Source of the DNA: Gymnopus androsaceus JB14
Taxonomy: Eukaryota; Basidiomycota; Agaricomycetes; Agaricales; Omphalotaceae
Assembly (NCBI GenBank): GCA_009733575.1
Contig: ML769598.1
Coordinates: 1 to 64,000 of the forward strand
Length of the DNA: 64,000 bases
Reading direction: 5' to 3'
In this document: in pieces, positions 1 through 10,326 of the stretch
How the letters are laid out: every line of letters begins with the position of its first letter
How positions within the stretch are numbered: position 1 is the stretch's first letter
Made by a program: the position numbers and the translations under genes
The notes under the pieces: model-generated
Database searches by the model: none
Told to the model about the DNA's origin: nothing
What the model saw: the letters and a program-made list of their open reading frames with translations, nothing else

Positions 1-438
1 CTTTACTACTATAACTTATGATATTGCTACGTTGCTATGCTGTCCTGGTTTTGTAGTGTTGTAGTCTAGTGATACGTAGTGTCTCAAAACCTTTGGTATC
101 GCTTAGTCCAATGTAGTCCAATGCAAAAGAATTTGTCTCCAAAAAATATGCCCTACAAAGAAGTCGAACAGAAATGGCAAGTCAAAGCTGACGAGACAAT
201 AGACATGGCCAATAGGGCCTCACAATGGCCAGTGGTCCGCAATGACCTAAAACTACAAGTCGGTGGAACAATGAAATTATCCTTGGCTGGCGCACTTATA
301 GATGATGCGTCAACGTCGACCGTGGACCTTTCACTCGTTAGCTCTGCTACTTGATCACATTAATTTCGAAGGTACGTGGTATGCTTCGCTTTCCTTGTAT
401 AGTAACTGAAGTATCGCATAGGCTTCCTTCTTCACATC
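1..438. other. Upstream stretch without a supported gene
   Basis: An open frame runs to a stop at 354, with an ATG at 121 that would give about 77 residues. It has no recognisable domain and no clear splice link to the next gene. It carries a short motif (ggtccgcaatgacct near 233) that recurs twice at 1731-1818, so it may be old repeat sequence rather than coding DNA. Confidence 0.3.
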
Positions 439-1612
439 ATGCCTAAAGCTAGCACTCCAAAAACGCGAAGCTCGCAAGCGACATCCTTCTCCAGTGCAGC
501 CACAAAGACTGCACAGCGTACGGCGAACAATGCCAGAATCTCCAAACTCTTGTTTGAAATCCGTCGTGCTGCTGGACTGCCCAAGTCTTTTAGCCGACCC
601 ACTCTCAATCATGGAGAGTATGCCGCAAGCAAATCTCGTATATATATGGGGGAGAGTGATAATGTCAACAGCATCCATCACCCTCGATTTAATCAACTTG
701 GCCAACTTTACCGACAGGTGTGTATTGGTTCAATCGTGTCCTTTGAATTTGAGTAACTGATCTCTCACCTAGATTTATCGTGCACAGACTTTTGTGCGCT
801 TGGCGTGGGATGTCGAGCAGATTCCTAGGCATGTCCTAGAAGCAAACAACGAGCTAATTGACCTCCTCACTGCTCGGGAAATGCTCAAACGTGTCCCGAG
901 AGCTTCTTCATCGTCCAAGGCAAAGCAATCCTCAAATACTTCTACAGCCACGTCATTTCCTTCCTCCAGCACTACCGCTTCTGGTAGCTCTAGTTTGCCA
1001 ATGGTCATCACAGACGATGACGAATCCGACATTGAAATCGTTGATTTCAGGCCAAGACCAAACTATCAACGCATACTGGTTGAGCGGGCTACGATGAACT
1101 CTTCTCCTGCCACATCTGACAAAGGAGATGCCGCCTCCAAGACTCAGCGAGACAGGATCATTGCGGACGCGATGTCCAGTTCGCCTGCCAGTAGTGAACA
1201 AGACGAAGTCGAGCAACTCATTCGATCGAAAGCTGTCGCTCGCACCACCATTACTTTATATGTTTTCACCAAGGTAAAAACGGTTTCGTGATCATTGTAT
1301 CTTCCAGTACGCTAATTGGCTGTCCAGACCCGCAGTACCCTCCAGAGCACACGCGCCCTTGAAGTCGAGCTGGATGTTGCATCAGGTTCATTCATAACGT
1401 TGGATCGTTTAGGGAGTCAATTGGGCCCGCTGGGAATAAAGGCGAACTCTAGCATTGAACGATACCTTGCGCTCTCAGCGACTTGGAGGCCGATTCGATG
1501 GGATACTCCATTCAGGGTGACCACTAACTCAATCATGGCTCTGAAGCTTTCCGATGTTATTGTGAAGGATTGGAAAATCCACGCGCCTCACATATATGAG
1601 AATCATATTTAA
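439..1612 (+). CDS. Hypothetical protein, three exons
   Basis: Exons 439-717, 773-1273 and 1328-1612 join in phase 0 to give about 354 residues. Both introns are GT-AG and 54-55 bases long. The ATG follows a stop-containing leader and begins with a Lys/Ser/Thr-rich N-terminus. I recognise no domain. The middle is a Ser/Thr-rich low-complexity stretch followed by an acidic patch and a short hydrophobic core (DDDESDIEIVDF, about residues 175-190), which resembles a SUMO-interacting motif; that reading is inference. The last exon (from TRSTLQSTRALEVELD) is ordered-looking and ends in a clean TAA. There is no signal peptide or membrane segment, so a soluble, perhaps nuclear, protein is likely. 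The two splice junctions keep frame without forcing, which supports a real gene. Confidence 0.6.
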
Positions 1613-1730
1613 TAACTACTGCTTATCTACAATGTATCTTTCTATGTAGCGCAATGTAAAGCAATTCAGATTATACGTCGATATTAATGATGTCAATTAT
1701 CTAGCTATCTTTGTCAGGCAGAACTCGACG

Positions 1731-1818
1731 CTTTGACCATGATTTGGGTGGTCCGAAATGACCTAGAAATTCACGCTTTGAACGTGATATATGCGGTCCG
1801 AAATGACCATAAACTAGT
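1731..1818. repeat. Two-copy tandem repeat, about 45 bp
   Basis: Unit one (1731-1775) and unit two (1776-1818) both begin ctttga and contain ggtccgaaatgacc. A third diverged copy of the core lies near 233. The repeat sits in the intergenic space between the first two genes. Confidence 0.5.
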
Positions 1819-2031
1819 CCATTGTGAACTGGCCCTGGATATGTTGTGGCTACATCACCATTGTATATTGACTCTAATGGATGTGGCCCGGGAACTCATT
1901 GTTCGTTATTCTGCCTCTCGACTAATTTGATAAGCACTGACTTGCTTGTGGCCAGGTCTCTCACATTGCACAAGTTCAACCTTCTTGCACCAGTACCACC
2001 ACCTTCATATCACAACACTTTTACGATCGTG

Positions 2032-4344
2032 ATGAATCCACAAACCCCAGACACTCCCGCCAACCCGATCTCGACCAATGCCAAAAAAACCACTGCAGCG
2101 GACGCAGATCCTACACTGAAATTGCAGCGAGGTAATGAAGGAGGGTCAAACAATAACGCAGGTTCAGTCTCAGTAAGTTGATGACATGTTGTGCGATGGT
2201 CTTCATCTAATAAACCTCTTTTAGGGGAAACCCCGCTACAGGTTCTCCACCGGTCAGAAAGACAAATTGCAACGTCTTCTTCCTGAGTACAAAAGCTACG
2301 GTAGCAAGCGCAAACAGGCTTTTGACGCCATGTACAGCAAGCATCTGATGAGCGACGCGTCTTTCGCCACACCAGCGGGTATAACAGCTGAGGAATGGAA
2401 AAGGGTGTGTTATATTTTGCCTTCAAATTTAACAAAACTCATCGTACACAATCTAGACTCTTCTCAAGTGGTTCGACAACAATGGCAAGAAAAGCGGTCA
2501 AACTGTGAAAACAGACGTTGATGCTCAGTCGAAGGATGTCAGCACGGCAGACGAGAGTACACTCGTTCAGAACCATGTTCCGCATCCTGCCACCCCATCG
2601 ACCAATCAGTCGACCACTATGTCCTGGGCCAAACTTCGCGATCTGGCCAAGTTCTTTAACGAGCTGACGTCGGGTGATATGGATATCAAGTCGGGCAGAA
2701 TGGTGTTCGCGGGTAGCCGGGGCATGAGGGAGGAGGAAATCAGCCAAGAGTGGAACGAGCTGAGCGTGGATGAACGGAACAAGTGGGAAAAACGTGCCGC
2801 TGCTGAGTGCGATGTTCAACAGTAAGCTTATGCATGTCAGGCATTATTCCTTTGGTAACCCCTCTGTTTTCTTAGCAATCGGGAGTGTTTCGTGTCTTCG
2901 CTTTTGAAGCTGCTTCAAGGCTGTCTACAGTTCGGACACATCGGACATGGGGAAATTGCCACGGTCGTCGTTTTTGACGAAGGCTTCGATACTGAAGGAA
3001 GAAAGATTGGCAGTCATGGGTAAGGTAGTCTGTTGTCATTTTTTTCCACAATACTGATTCATTACTCCGTAGCATCTTTGCCAGTTCGGACATGAAGTGC
3101 TCCGCCATATTCGAGGAAGTTGTGAAGGACCCCTACGCATTATACCGCGACCTTTCTGCCCACTTGATTGAGAGTCGGAAAGACACCAGTCAGTCGAAAT
3201 TGAATTTTTGCGAGCATCGATATTCATGCTTTAGATTTAGTGCTTAACGACCTCAAGCTAAGGACCCAGATACCCGTTGACAGCGAAGGCCTTGCCCGGT
3301 TCCCCACAATATCTGACCTAGATGATGCGTCAAGATCACAGCTAAGACAGGTCTACGAGGATTTCATGACCGCGATCTGGTGTAAGTCTTCCGTTTATCC
3401 CTTGAGATATTTCGCTTATTATTATAAAATAGTTCAAGCTGGCTATACAGGCTCCGTAGATTACAACGCCATCGAAACCAACGCGAGTGATTACTACGAA
3501 CCCACTCTACTTCCGACTCACATGAAACTCAAGAGTGCCGGAATAACTGGGGGATGGTTCCAGGATCTATTCGAATATCTCATGGCGAACTACTGCAGCT
3601 CAGGTAGAGTTTTCATGTTGAAGAAACCCAGTCCGGGGGCATCAGATGTCGGCAATAGTCCACCGCCAGATCTGGTGACGGAGACAGCAGCGCCTGTAGC
3701 TCATTTGGGTACACCAGAGGCGGAGGTTGTATCTTCGAAGGCGGCGGATGATGATTTGCATGCACCGCTGGCCGCCACTGAGCAGAAAACCCCCGAGGCT
3801 CCCGCTCTCCCTATTCCATCGCCAAACACACCGAATGCAGCTTCATCCAATGACCCCGCTAACGGATACGGATACGGCGATGGCCTCACCTTCGGCTACT
3901 TCTCCCTTGCATTCCGACTCGGTAGATTCCAACGCTGCAGTCGATCTCTCCCTGGATGAGAATAACAAAGCTCTCGAGAACATGCACAACGATGAAGGTG
4001 AAGATTGGATGGACGAACCGGAGGATACTGAGCCGCTCGATGCTGAAACGAAATTCACAGCCCCGGACGCCGATGCCAATGTCTGCATGAATCACACAGA
4101 CGCCGGAACTTCCAGCGGTCCAGATCCCGAGGGCAATGTCGGCACAGACATTACGAAGACGAATGGAAAGAAGGGTGCGGGTGCGAAGAAACCGCGGGAA
4201 CGCAAGGCACAGGTTGTTCAGGATGAACAAGTGGACACCACGCACACATCCCTTCGTCGCAGCAAGCAAAAAATTGAGCAGACCGAAGCAGACAATGATG
4301 GAACCAATGGTACGCAGAGAAAGCGTGGCAAAAACCGTGGTTGA
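2032..4344 (+). CDS. Hypothetical multi-exon protein with a frame break near its C-terminus
   Basis: Exons read as 2032-2172, 2225-2404, 2457-2821, 2876-3019, 3073-3188, 3235-3381 and 3433 onward. All introns are GT-AG, 46-54 bases, and keep frame. The protein has a basic segment with a Tyr/Lys/Arg-rich block, a helical middle (exon 3) and a Gly/Ile/Val-rich segment (HGEIATVVVFDEG). The layout is like the large uncharacterised agaricomycete families that combine a charged DNA-binding-like N-terminus with a short beta-rich core; no function can be assigned. The tail is Pro/Ala/Thr-rich, then acidic, then Lys/Arg-rich (KKPRERK, RSKQK, QRKRGKNRG), suggesting nuclear localisation. Reading in the first tail frame stops at 3959, while the acidic and basic tail is open in the +1 frame to 4344. 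A one-base slip between about 3860 and 3920 is needed, so this is a recent frameshift, an assembly error or an unseen intron. Confidence 0.5.
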
Positions 4345-4786
4345 GCACTTTTCTGTTCTTGAGTACTTTCTCTAGTACTTTGTTTACTTAAACGAAATTC
4401 TCAGTATCTGTGATTTTTCTCTATGACTTTTTCGTCATACTTTCTTTACTATTCTTGGGTACTTTCTCTACTTAGATACTTTCTCTACTTATACTCTACT
4501 TATACTTCTCAACTACCTTCTGAGTAGAATACTCAAGTATCTTTCTTCATACTTTCTTTGCTCTACTACTTCTTCTTTACTATATCTTCGATACTTTCTT
4601 TACTCAGATAGCTGCTCAAGTACTTTCTAAACAGTGTACTCAAGTAAATAAAAAACTTAAAGAATCTGAAGTACCTGAGTAAAGTAAAGTCTGAGCAAGT
4701 TGAATATATAATTTACTCAAAGGTGAAGAACGTTGCTTGAGAACATACTTAAGTATCCTTAAGTATAAAACAACTTTCTTAAGAAA
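4345..4786. repeat. Low-complexity AT-rich tract
   Basis: Irregular reiterations of tactttct, ttctttac and ctcaagtact fill most of this stretch. No open frame of note is present. It separates the gene upstream from the copia remnant. Confidence 0.5.
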
Positions 4787-5085
4787 ACGTGCCCTAGATT
4801 TACCCGAGATGCTATGGGATGACCTCCCCGTTGACGTTGACCGCCGTTCAGACAACGCTGAACGTGGAGGTGAACGTTTAAACAACTTGACCCATCCGAA
4901 TTGGATGATGAAACGTAAGTAACCACTCCGTTAACCTAAACAAAGTAAACTAAAACTACGCACCCGTAGGAACCCGCTGACCAGCGATGAACAAAACACA
5001 TCGAACGCTCCACACGGTGGTGAAATGGATGTGTAAGTAACTTTTGAAATCAATCTATTTTCAATCCTAAACCCTGCGACTGCAG

Positions 5086-6430
5086 AGACACCAACAGTGA
5101 CGATGTCAAAATGGCTCTGCCAGGTATCCCTAGACCTTCTCGTACGAGACGGTTACCTGCACGATACGTGGTTAACTTCGTCGGTACAACGGACGAGGGG
5201 GGGACCAAGGATGAAGACCCACTAATCAACGTCCTCACCACCGACTCAGAGCTCGAACTGGAATGTGAAGAACTAGATTTCCCTACCATCGCCCAAAGCT
5301 TCATACGAGCAGAGGTAGCCAATGCAGCTCTCACCCATCCCATCGACGATCCCGAAGCCAGAGATCCCTCCACCGTACAAGAAGCTCAATCATCAGTCTA
5401 TTGGACCTACTGGCTTGCAGCAATCTATGAGGAACTCGAGTCCTTGAAAGAGAAAGGGGTTTACGAAGAAGTCGATGAGATACCTCAAGGGAGAAAGGCT
5501 GTCAGCTCGAAATGGGTTCTACACATCAAACGCGACAAGGAAGGACTCATTGCGCGTTCCATCTCCATTGATCAATACCGCTACACCCAATCCATCCTCC
5601 GCAAATTTGGATACAAAAATTGCAATCCGGTACATACACCTATGGACCCAGGAAAACGTCTCTCCCCACAAACATCGCCACTCTTGCCTGACGAACAGAA
5701 GATAGTAGAGAGTTTCCCATACGGCGCAATCATAGGGAAGTGCATGTATCTTTCAAACTGTTCTAGACCGGACATCAGCTACACTATCAGGGAACTAGCC
5801 GGATACATGGTCAATTTTGGTCCCTCACACATTGCCGCCGCTAAGCACCTACTTCGATATCTAAAGGGGACACCTCGCTACTCCCTCAACTTGGGAGCAT
5901 CTACTACCACTTATCCTACTATCCGAGCTCTATCTGACTCCGACTGGGGGATGGGAGATTCCCGCAAATCAATATCCGGATTCTTCATTATGATGGGTAA
6001 CTCCCCTCTTTCGTGGAGTTCAAAGCAACAAGGGGTCGTTGCTCTCTCATCCTGCGAGGCAGAATATCTTGCTTCGACTCACTGTGCTTGTGAAATCCTA
6101 TGGTTCAGAAACTTATTTGCAGAATTGGGTTTTCCCCAACATTCCCCCACATCACTCTTTTGCAATAATCAAGGCGCGATTGCCTGCACACACGATCCAC
6201 TTGCTCACAGCAAGATGAAACACATCTCCATTTGCGAACACTTCATTCGAGATTGTATCTCGAAACGGCAACTCAACGTGATCTATGTCTCAAACAAAGA
6301 CAACTTCGCGGACCTGCTCACTAAACCACTTCACCGAATTCTACATACACGATGGAATTCTATGCTTCGACTGGACGCAGGACAAGGGGGGGTGTTAACG
6401 GATGGTGTCCAAGTGCCCATGCCGAGTTAG
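5086..6430 (+). pseudogene. Copia reverse transcriptase/RNase H fragment with internal deletion
   Basis: The open frame (ATG 5111, stop 6430) covers the linker before RT (RPSRTRRLPARYVV), the start of the copia RT domain (SSKWVLHIKRDKEG), then jumps directly to the RT end (SIDQYRYTQSILRKFGYK, followed by TPMDPG). The central RT, including the catalytic YVDD-type motif, is missing although the frame stays open. The RNase H domain after it looks complete: DSDWGMGDSRKSISGF, SSCEAEYLASTH, KHISICEHFIRD and the terminal DNFADLLTKPL are typical copia signatures. The protein cannot act as a reverse transcriptase; RNase H residues appear intact. Confidence 0.9.
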
Positions 6431-6597
6431 TAATACTTACTAACCTGGGTTGGAGCAACGACCCCTTTAACTCTCGTTGCTCTGAACCAGGTATGATACC
6501 CATTGAATAACTTGTACAACAAATACTCAACTCTCGTTGCTCCGAACCAGAATAAATCTTTCCAATTAAATCACATTGAACTACACTACCGTTAATA
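6393..6597 (+). repeat. Probable 3' LTR of the copia remnant
   Basis: It begins TGTTAACGG directly after the polypurine tract and ends near CCGTTAATA, an imperfect inverted match to the start. It holds an internal direct repeat: tctcgttgctctgaaccag near 6470 and tctcgttgctccgaaccag near 6530. The exact 3' end is uncertain because no second LTR is present for comparison. Confidence 0.6.
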
Positions 6598-8784
6598 TAC
6601 CTCCTCACTATGTTCCGCGATTCCGAAGCAGACCGTTCAAACAACTGTAAGAAATGGCAGCATTCACGCGGGTCGAGGAATGAGAGACTTGGTAAGTGAG
6701 GGATGGATACTGCCCGTTCAAATGACCAGAGCAAAATGGCCAGAGAGAGAACTGGATAATAATCAGTTTAAGTTTAAATCTAAGGGGGAATTGACGTACC
6801 TAAACCTCTCCCTAATTCTCTTTCCCAACACAAAGTAGCTCCTACTCCACTTTGGCCAACTCTTCAATCTGTGGAATGATCAAGGACTGCAGTACGGATA
6901 ACTCTACTGAACAACCCTGTTGGAGGGGTTGTCTGCAACTAACAACCCTCAAGGCTCCGGATGTCACACCGGAGTCCCAGCGGGTCACGTTAAGGACAAT
7001 AAGCATATCATGCTCTGGCACCTCAGAGTCAACATATAGAAGATTGTAAGTACATTCAAGAATGACAAAGTAACAAGCCAGTACAATACATAGGTATGCT
7101 TAGCACGCACCAAATGGAATACTCATGATCATGTATCCGAGTCTATCTAAGAAGAGTGGCGCGTGGACGGAAATCGTTGGATGCAGCATGTCGTGTCCAA
7201 TTGCTAGGCATCTGACACGTCAATGTCATGTTGAACTATCCAACCTGAGAAAGACGAGACTTGGATGGTGCTGGAAGATGGAATGAGTTGAGCAGGCTGT
7301 AGTACTGGAAGAGTTTCAGAGCGATGGGAGGAGGCACGCGCGGCTTGAAGAAAAGGAATAATAGAACATTGCAAAGGTGATATGATGCCAATGGACGCTC
7401 GGAGGACAGCCGGCGTGACGGAGATCAGACAGGGTTGTTTGGGGTTGTTCAGTAGAATTATCCCTGCAGTACAGCCTACCTCTCATTCGGTTTCAGTAGC
7501 AAAGCTGAATCTTTGCTGCAGGCAAGTCGCGTAATTCCGAAGAAAATGCCGAACCCCTGCAATGTTCAGATGGTCTATCATTGGCTGGGTTGCTGCATGA
7601 GTGGGATGTCAATGTCAAATTCAAGCAATCGCTGGTACCCGGGAAGGGAATGTCAGCAAACAGGAAACAAGATATTAAAAGGGAGAAAACGTACGCGAGC
7701 AGAAATGGAACCTTGCAAAACCTCCTTGATCATCGTTTGCAACCTCCATTGCAACAGCACTATATTGGCTATGAATACTCCCTTCTTCCCCAGAGTCCAG
7801 AATTATAAATATCTATGTTGCTACTTTTATCCGTTCGTCAATGGAACCTAAGAAGCAACTCATTCCCCATAGGACTGCCCTTGAGCTAAACACGCCATTA
7901 ATGGAGAAGAAAGACTGAGAGGAGGGGGTTTGGGTGTAGATTCTGGGGAAACACCATCATTGGAAGAAGGCCCAGAAGCATCTGCAAAGTGCTAGTTGCT
8001 TCTGGGGATCCGGGTCAAGGCTTGACACACCTAATCCACAGTGCGTCCCAGAAGCCATGGAGAATCTCGAGTGAAGGAATAACAGGTTCTGGGAGCTACG
8101 AGAGAAATGTTGTTAGCAGAGTGTAGACATCATCGAACACCTTGTCCTTGAGAAATGAATGGATACCGGATTTGTGTATTGGAGAATCAAATATGGCGAG
8201 CAATGCTGAGAGTATTTTGATAGTGTTTTTGTTCTTCATGTCAATAGATAATCTGGTAATAGAACGTATTTTTGTACTTGGGTTCAACGCAAACAACGAG
8301 GTTGTATTTGGGATCTATTTGAATACCGTACTATAAAATAAATGTGCGGAACTCGCCCACGTTCGAGCAATCGCGAGGCATGTTGATGTCTTCTTTGTCA
8401 TTGCAATCCATTCGATGGCCTGTAGAGATCTATGAGCCATGAATCGGAAATATTAGATAGAATATGCACCATCCGAAAGAAAGTCTGAGTCATCCATCTG
8501 AATTGACTTCCATCATGTTGTCTACCTCCATCCTCGAATCTTTCACTTCCACCATCCTTGAATCGACGCAAGCAGAAGCAAAACACTCTGCAAACATGAG
8601 TAGTTCCACCACATAATAGTTTTGCTTTCTATCTTCCTCAAGATCAGAAGGTTGTTGCAGTTGCAACATCAATGAAATGAAGAGGAGAATTTTCAGAGCA
8701 AAAGAAAGCACGGTTACGGAAATTATAGGAATAGAACGGCATAGCGAAATATGAGTACAACAGCGGGGAGAGCGGGCTAGAAAG
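6598..8784. other. Gene-poor stretch with an inverted repeat
   Basis: Several short open frames exist on both strands (for example 7513-7851 and 8096-8296), but none has a domain or supported splice structure. Sequence around 6888-6930 recurs inverted at 7432-7475 (shared core tctactgaacaaccc), suggesting a degenerate foldback or MITE-like unit of about 590 bp. Confidence 0.4.
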
Positions 8785-9836
8785 TCATGCAATCTGCCAC
8801 TTCGGATTCCTCGTTACAAGCGCTTCCTCGTTGAAATTCCGTATCACTCTAAACATGGTCTTGTAGGAAAAGTTATCCCCCAAGGTTTCCAAGTCAAAGG
8901 TCATCTGCCCCTCAACACGAGCCTTCACTACAGCTACACCTTCTGCCAGAAAACCAGCCATCAAAGAGTCTCGAATTGTCTGCAGCCACTGTCGAAAGGC
9001 AGCGAAGAAGGGTCGTGGAGCCGCAAGCCAAGAGTATTGATGAAGGAAAACATACTTTTCCTTATATATAAAATCATCGCCCTCAGTAAACCATTTGACG
9101 AATTCAAGCTTTTCAGCCTTGACTCCAAAACAGTCATAGTGATAAACCAGCAAGAGGATGACATAGAACAAGGATTCCAGGTCATGACGGTAATGCAGAG
9201 GACCTGTCCAGCCAGTGCGCTGTTGCTCGTGAGCCATGTACGGTTTTGTACCGGTTCGATGACCAGATGTAGGATCGTGGCGTTCATTGACCAAGGTAGT
9301 AAGGTCATAGTCATTCGGAGGATGTGGTTTCGCACCTGTACCAAATGATTACAGAAATGCAGGAGCATTTCCCGCCGTAAGATTTGAGCTGGTTATTGGG
9401 AACGATGCAGAGGGCTCAGGAGCGGGGCCCTTTGGTCCAGGAGACATAGAAGAGGGTTCTGGAAGCAGAGAATGCGACCCAGAAGGCGGTCCAACCGTTG
9501 CAGGAAGTTGTAGAGAAGAAGGAGCAATACCTTAAGTAGGAGTCAACACTGTTTCAGCTGGAAGGTTGGAGCTGGGATCAATGGGATTGGGAGGCGGTCG
9601 TGGAGATGCTGATCTCTGGAAATCGATGTCGTCGTGGTTAGGATTGTTGGGAGAAGGATGGACAGGTTTGCGCAGCACATTGTAAATCTTGAGATAATTG
9701 AAACGCTTGTGAGATTCAGCGGGACATGCGCAAGGTATCTTTCTGTCATCGCGACGCTCTAGAATGGCATTTTTACCTGTTTTATTCAATTAGCGTTATT
9801 AGTATAGAAGTGTTTCTTTCGAGTGGTACATCTTAC
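8785..9836 (-). pseudogene. Cys/His module plus FunK1 kinase C-terminal lobe, broken by two stops
   Basis: Read 9776 down to 8785, a single frame stays in register but carries TAA at 9532-9534 and at 9349-9351. A GT-AG intron (9836-9777) joins it to an upstream Cys/His-rich exon (CNDPYCRFPYHGSNPEAHG). The first part holds KIPCACPAESHKRFNYLK, then a Pro/Ser-rich linker, then a FunK1-type tail: GTKPYMAHEQQ followed by YRHDLESLFYVILLLVYH, the usual FunK1 motif after the activation loop. The ATP-binding lobe and the HRD and DFG-like motifs are absent, so no kinase activity is expected. Both stops are one C-to-T change from CAA (Gln). The 5' end of the module is unclear because no good acceptor is visible for the next upstream intron. 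Confidence 0.7.
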
Positions 9837-10326
9837 CATGTGCCTCCGGATTGCTTCCATGATAAGGAAAACGACAGTAAGGGTCGTTGCAGACACCATA
9901 AGAAATGGTCAGTACAAGATAGATGTATATAAAGGATTTGAACTCACAGTTTATCTTTCCTCCTTGGTGGCATTTCGGTTCATGTAAGATAGGCCAAAAT
10001 TGCATCGAATATCAGTAAAGAGCAGATAAGAGTTAAATGAGCGCAAGGTACTCTGTTAGCACGTAAAGAAGAGGACGATGATGGCGGTTTGGAAAAGAGA
10101 TTGGTCGAAGCGCCCGCTACGCGTCAAGCACAGGACCGTTGATGCTAATTCCCGCCTAAGCGCAAGGTCTCATTACAATCTCATTAGAGAACTTTTTGGT
10201 CACTTTGTACAGCGTTCAATCAACTTGGGAGACTAACAAGGTCCGGTTCATTCATACCAAGTTCGTACATATGCGGGCGTAGAAAAAAACTCGAGCATTC
10301 TTTATGGAAAAATAGTACAATATACA

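Larger units (their letters stand above)
4787..6597 (+). mobile_element. Ty1/copia LTR retrotransposon remnant
   Basis: The span holds the 3' part of a copia polyprotein, a polypurine tract (gacaaggggggg, 6381-6392) and a 3' LTR. Gag, protease, integrase and a 5' LTR are absent. The part before the main frame (4787-5085) looks like the integrase-RT linker interrupted by two intron-like GT-AG stretches (4915-4969 and 5033-5085). The second rejoins in frame with the RT side; the first needs a one-base offset. Copia order (RT then RNase H, with the polypurine tract and LTR last) fixes the plus orientation. Confidence 0.85.

Noticed and set aside
7513..7851. 112-codon plus-strand frame
   Set aside because: TTG start, no domain, overlapping alternative frames, next to a degenerate inverted repeat.
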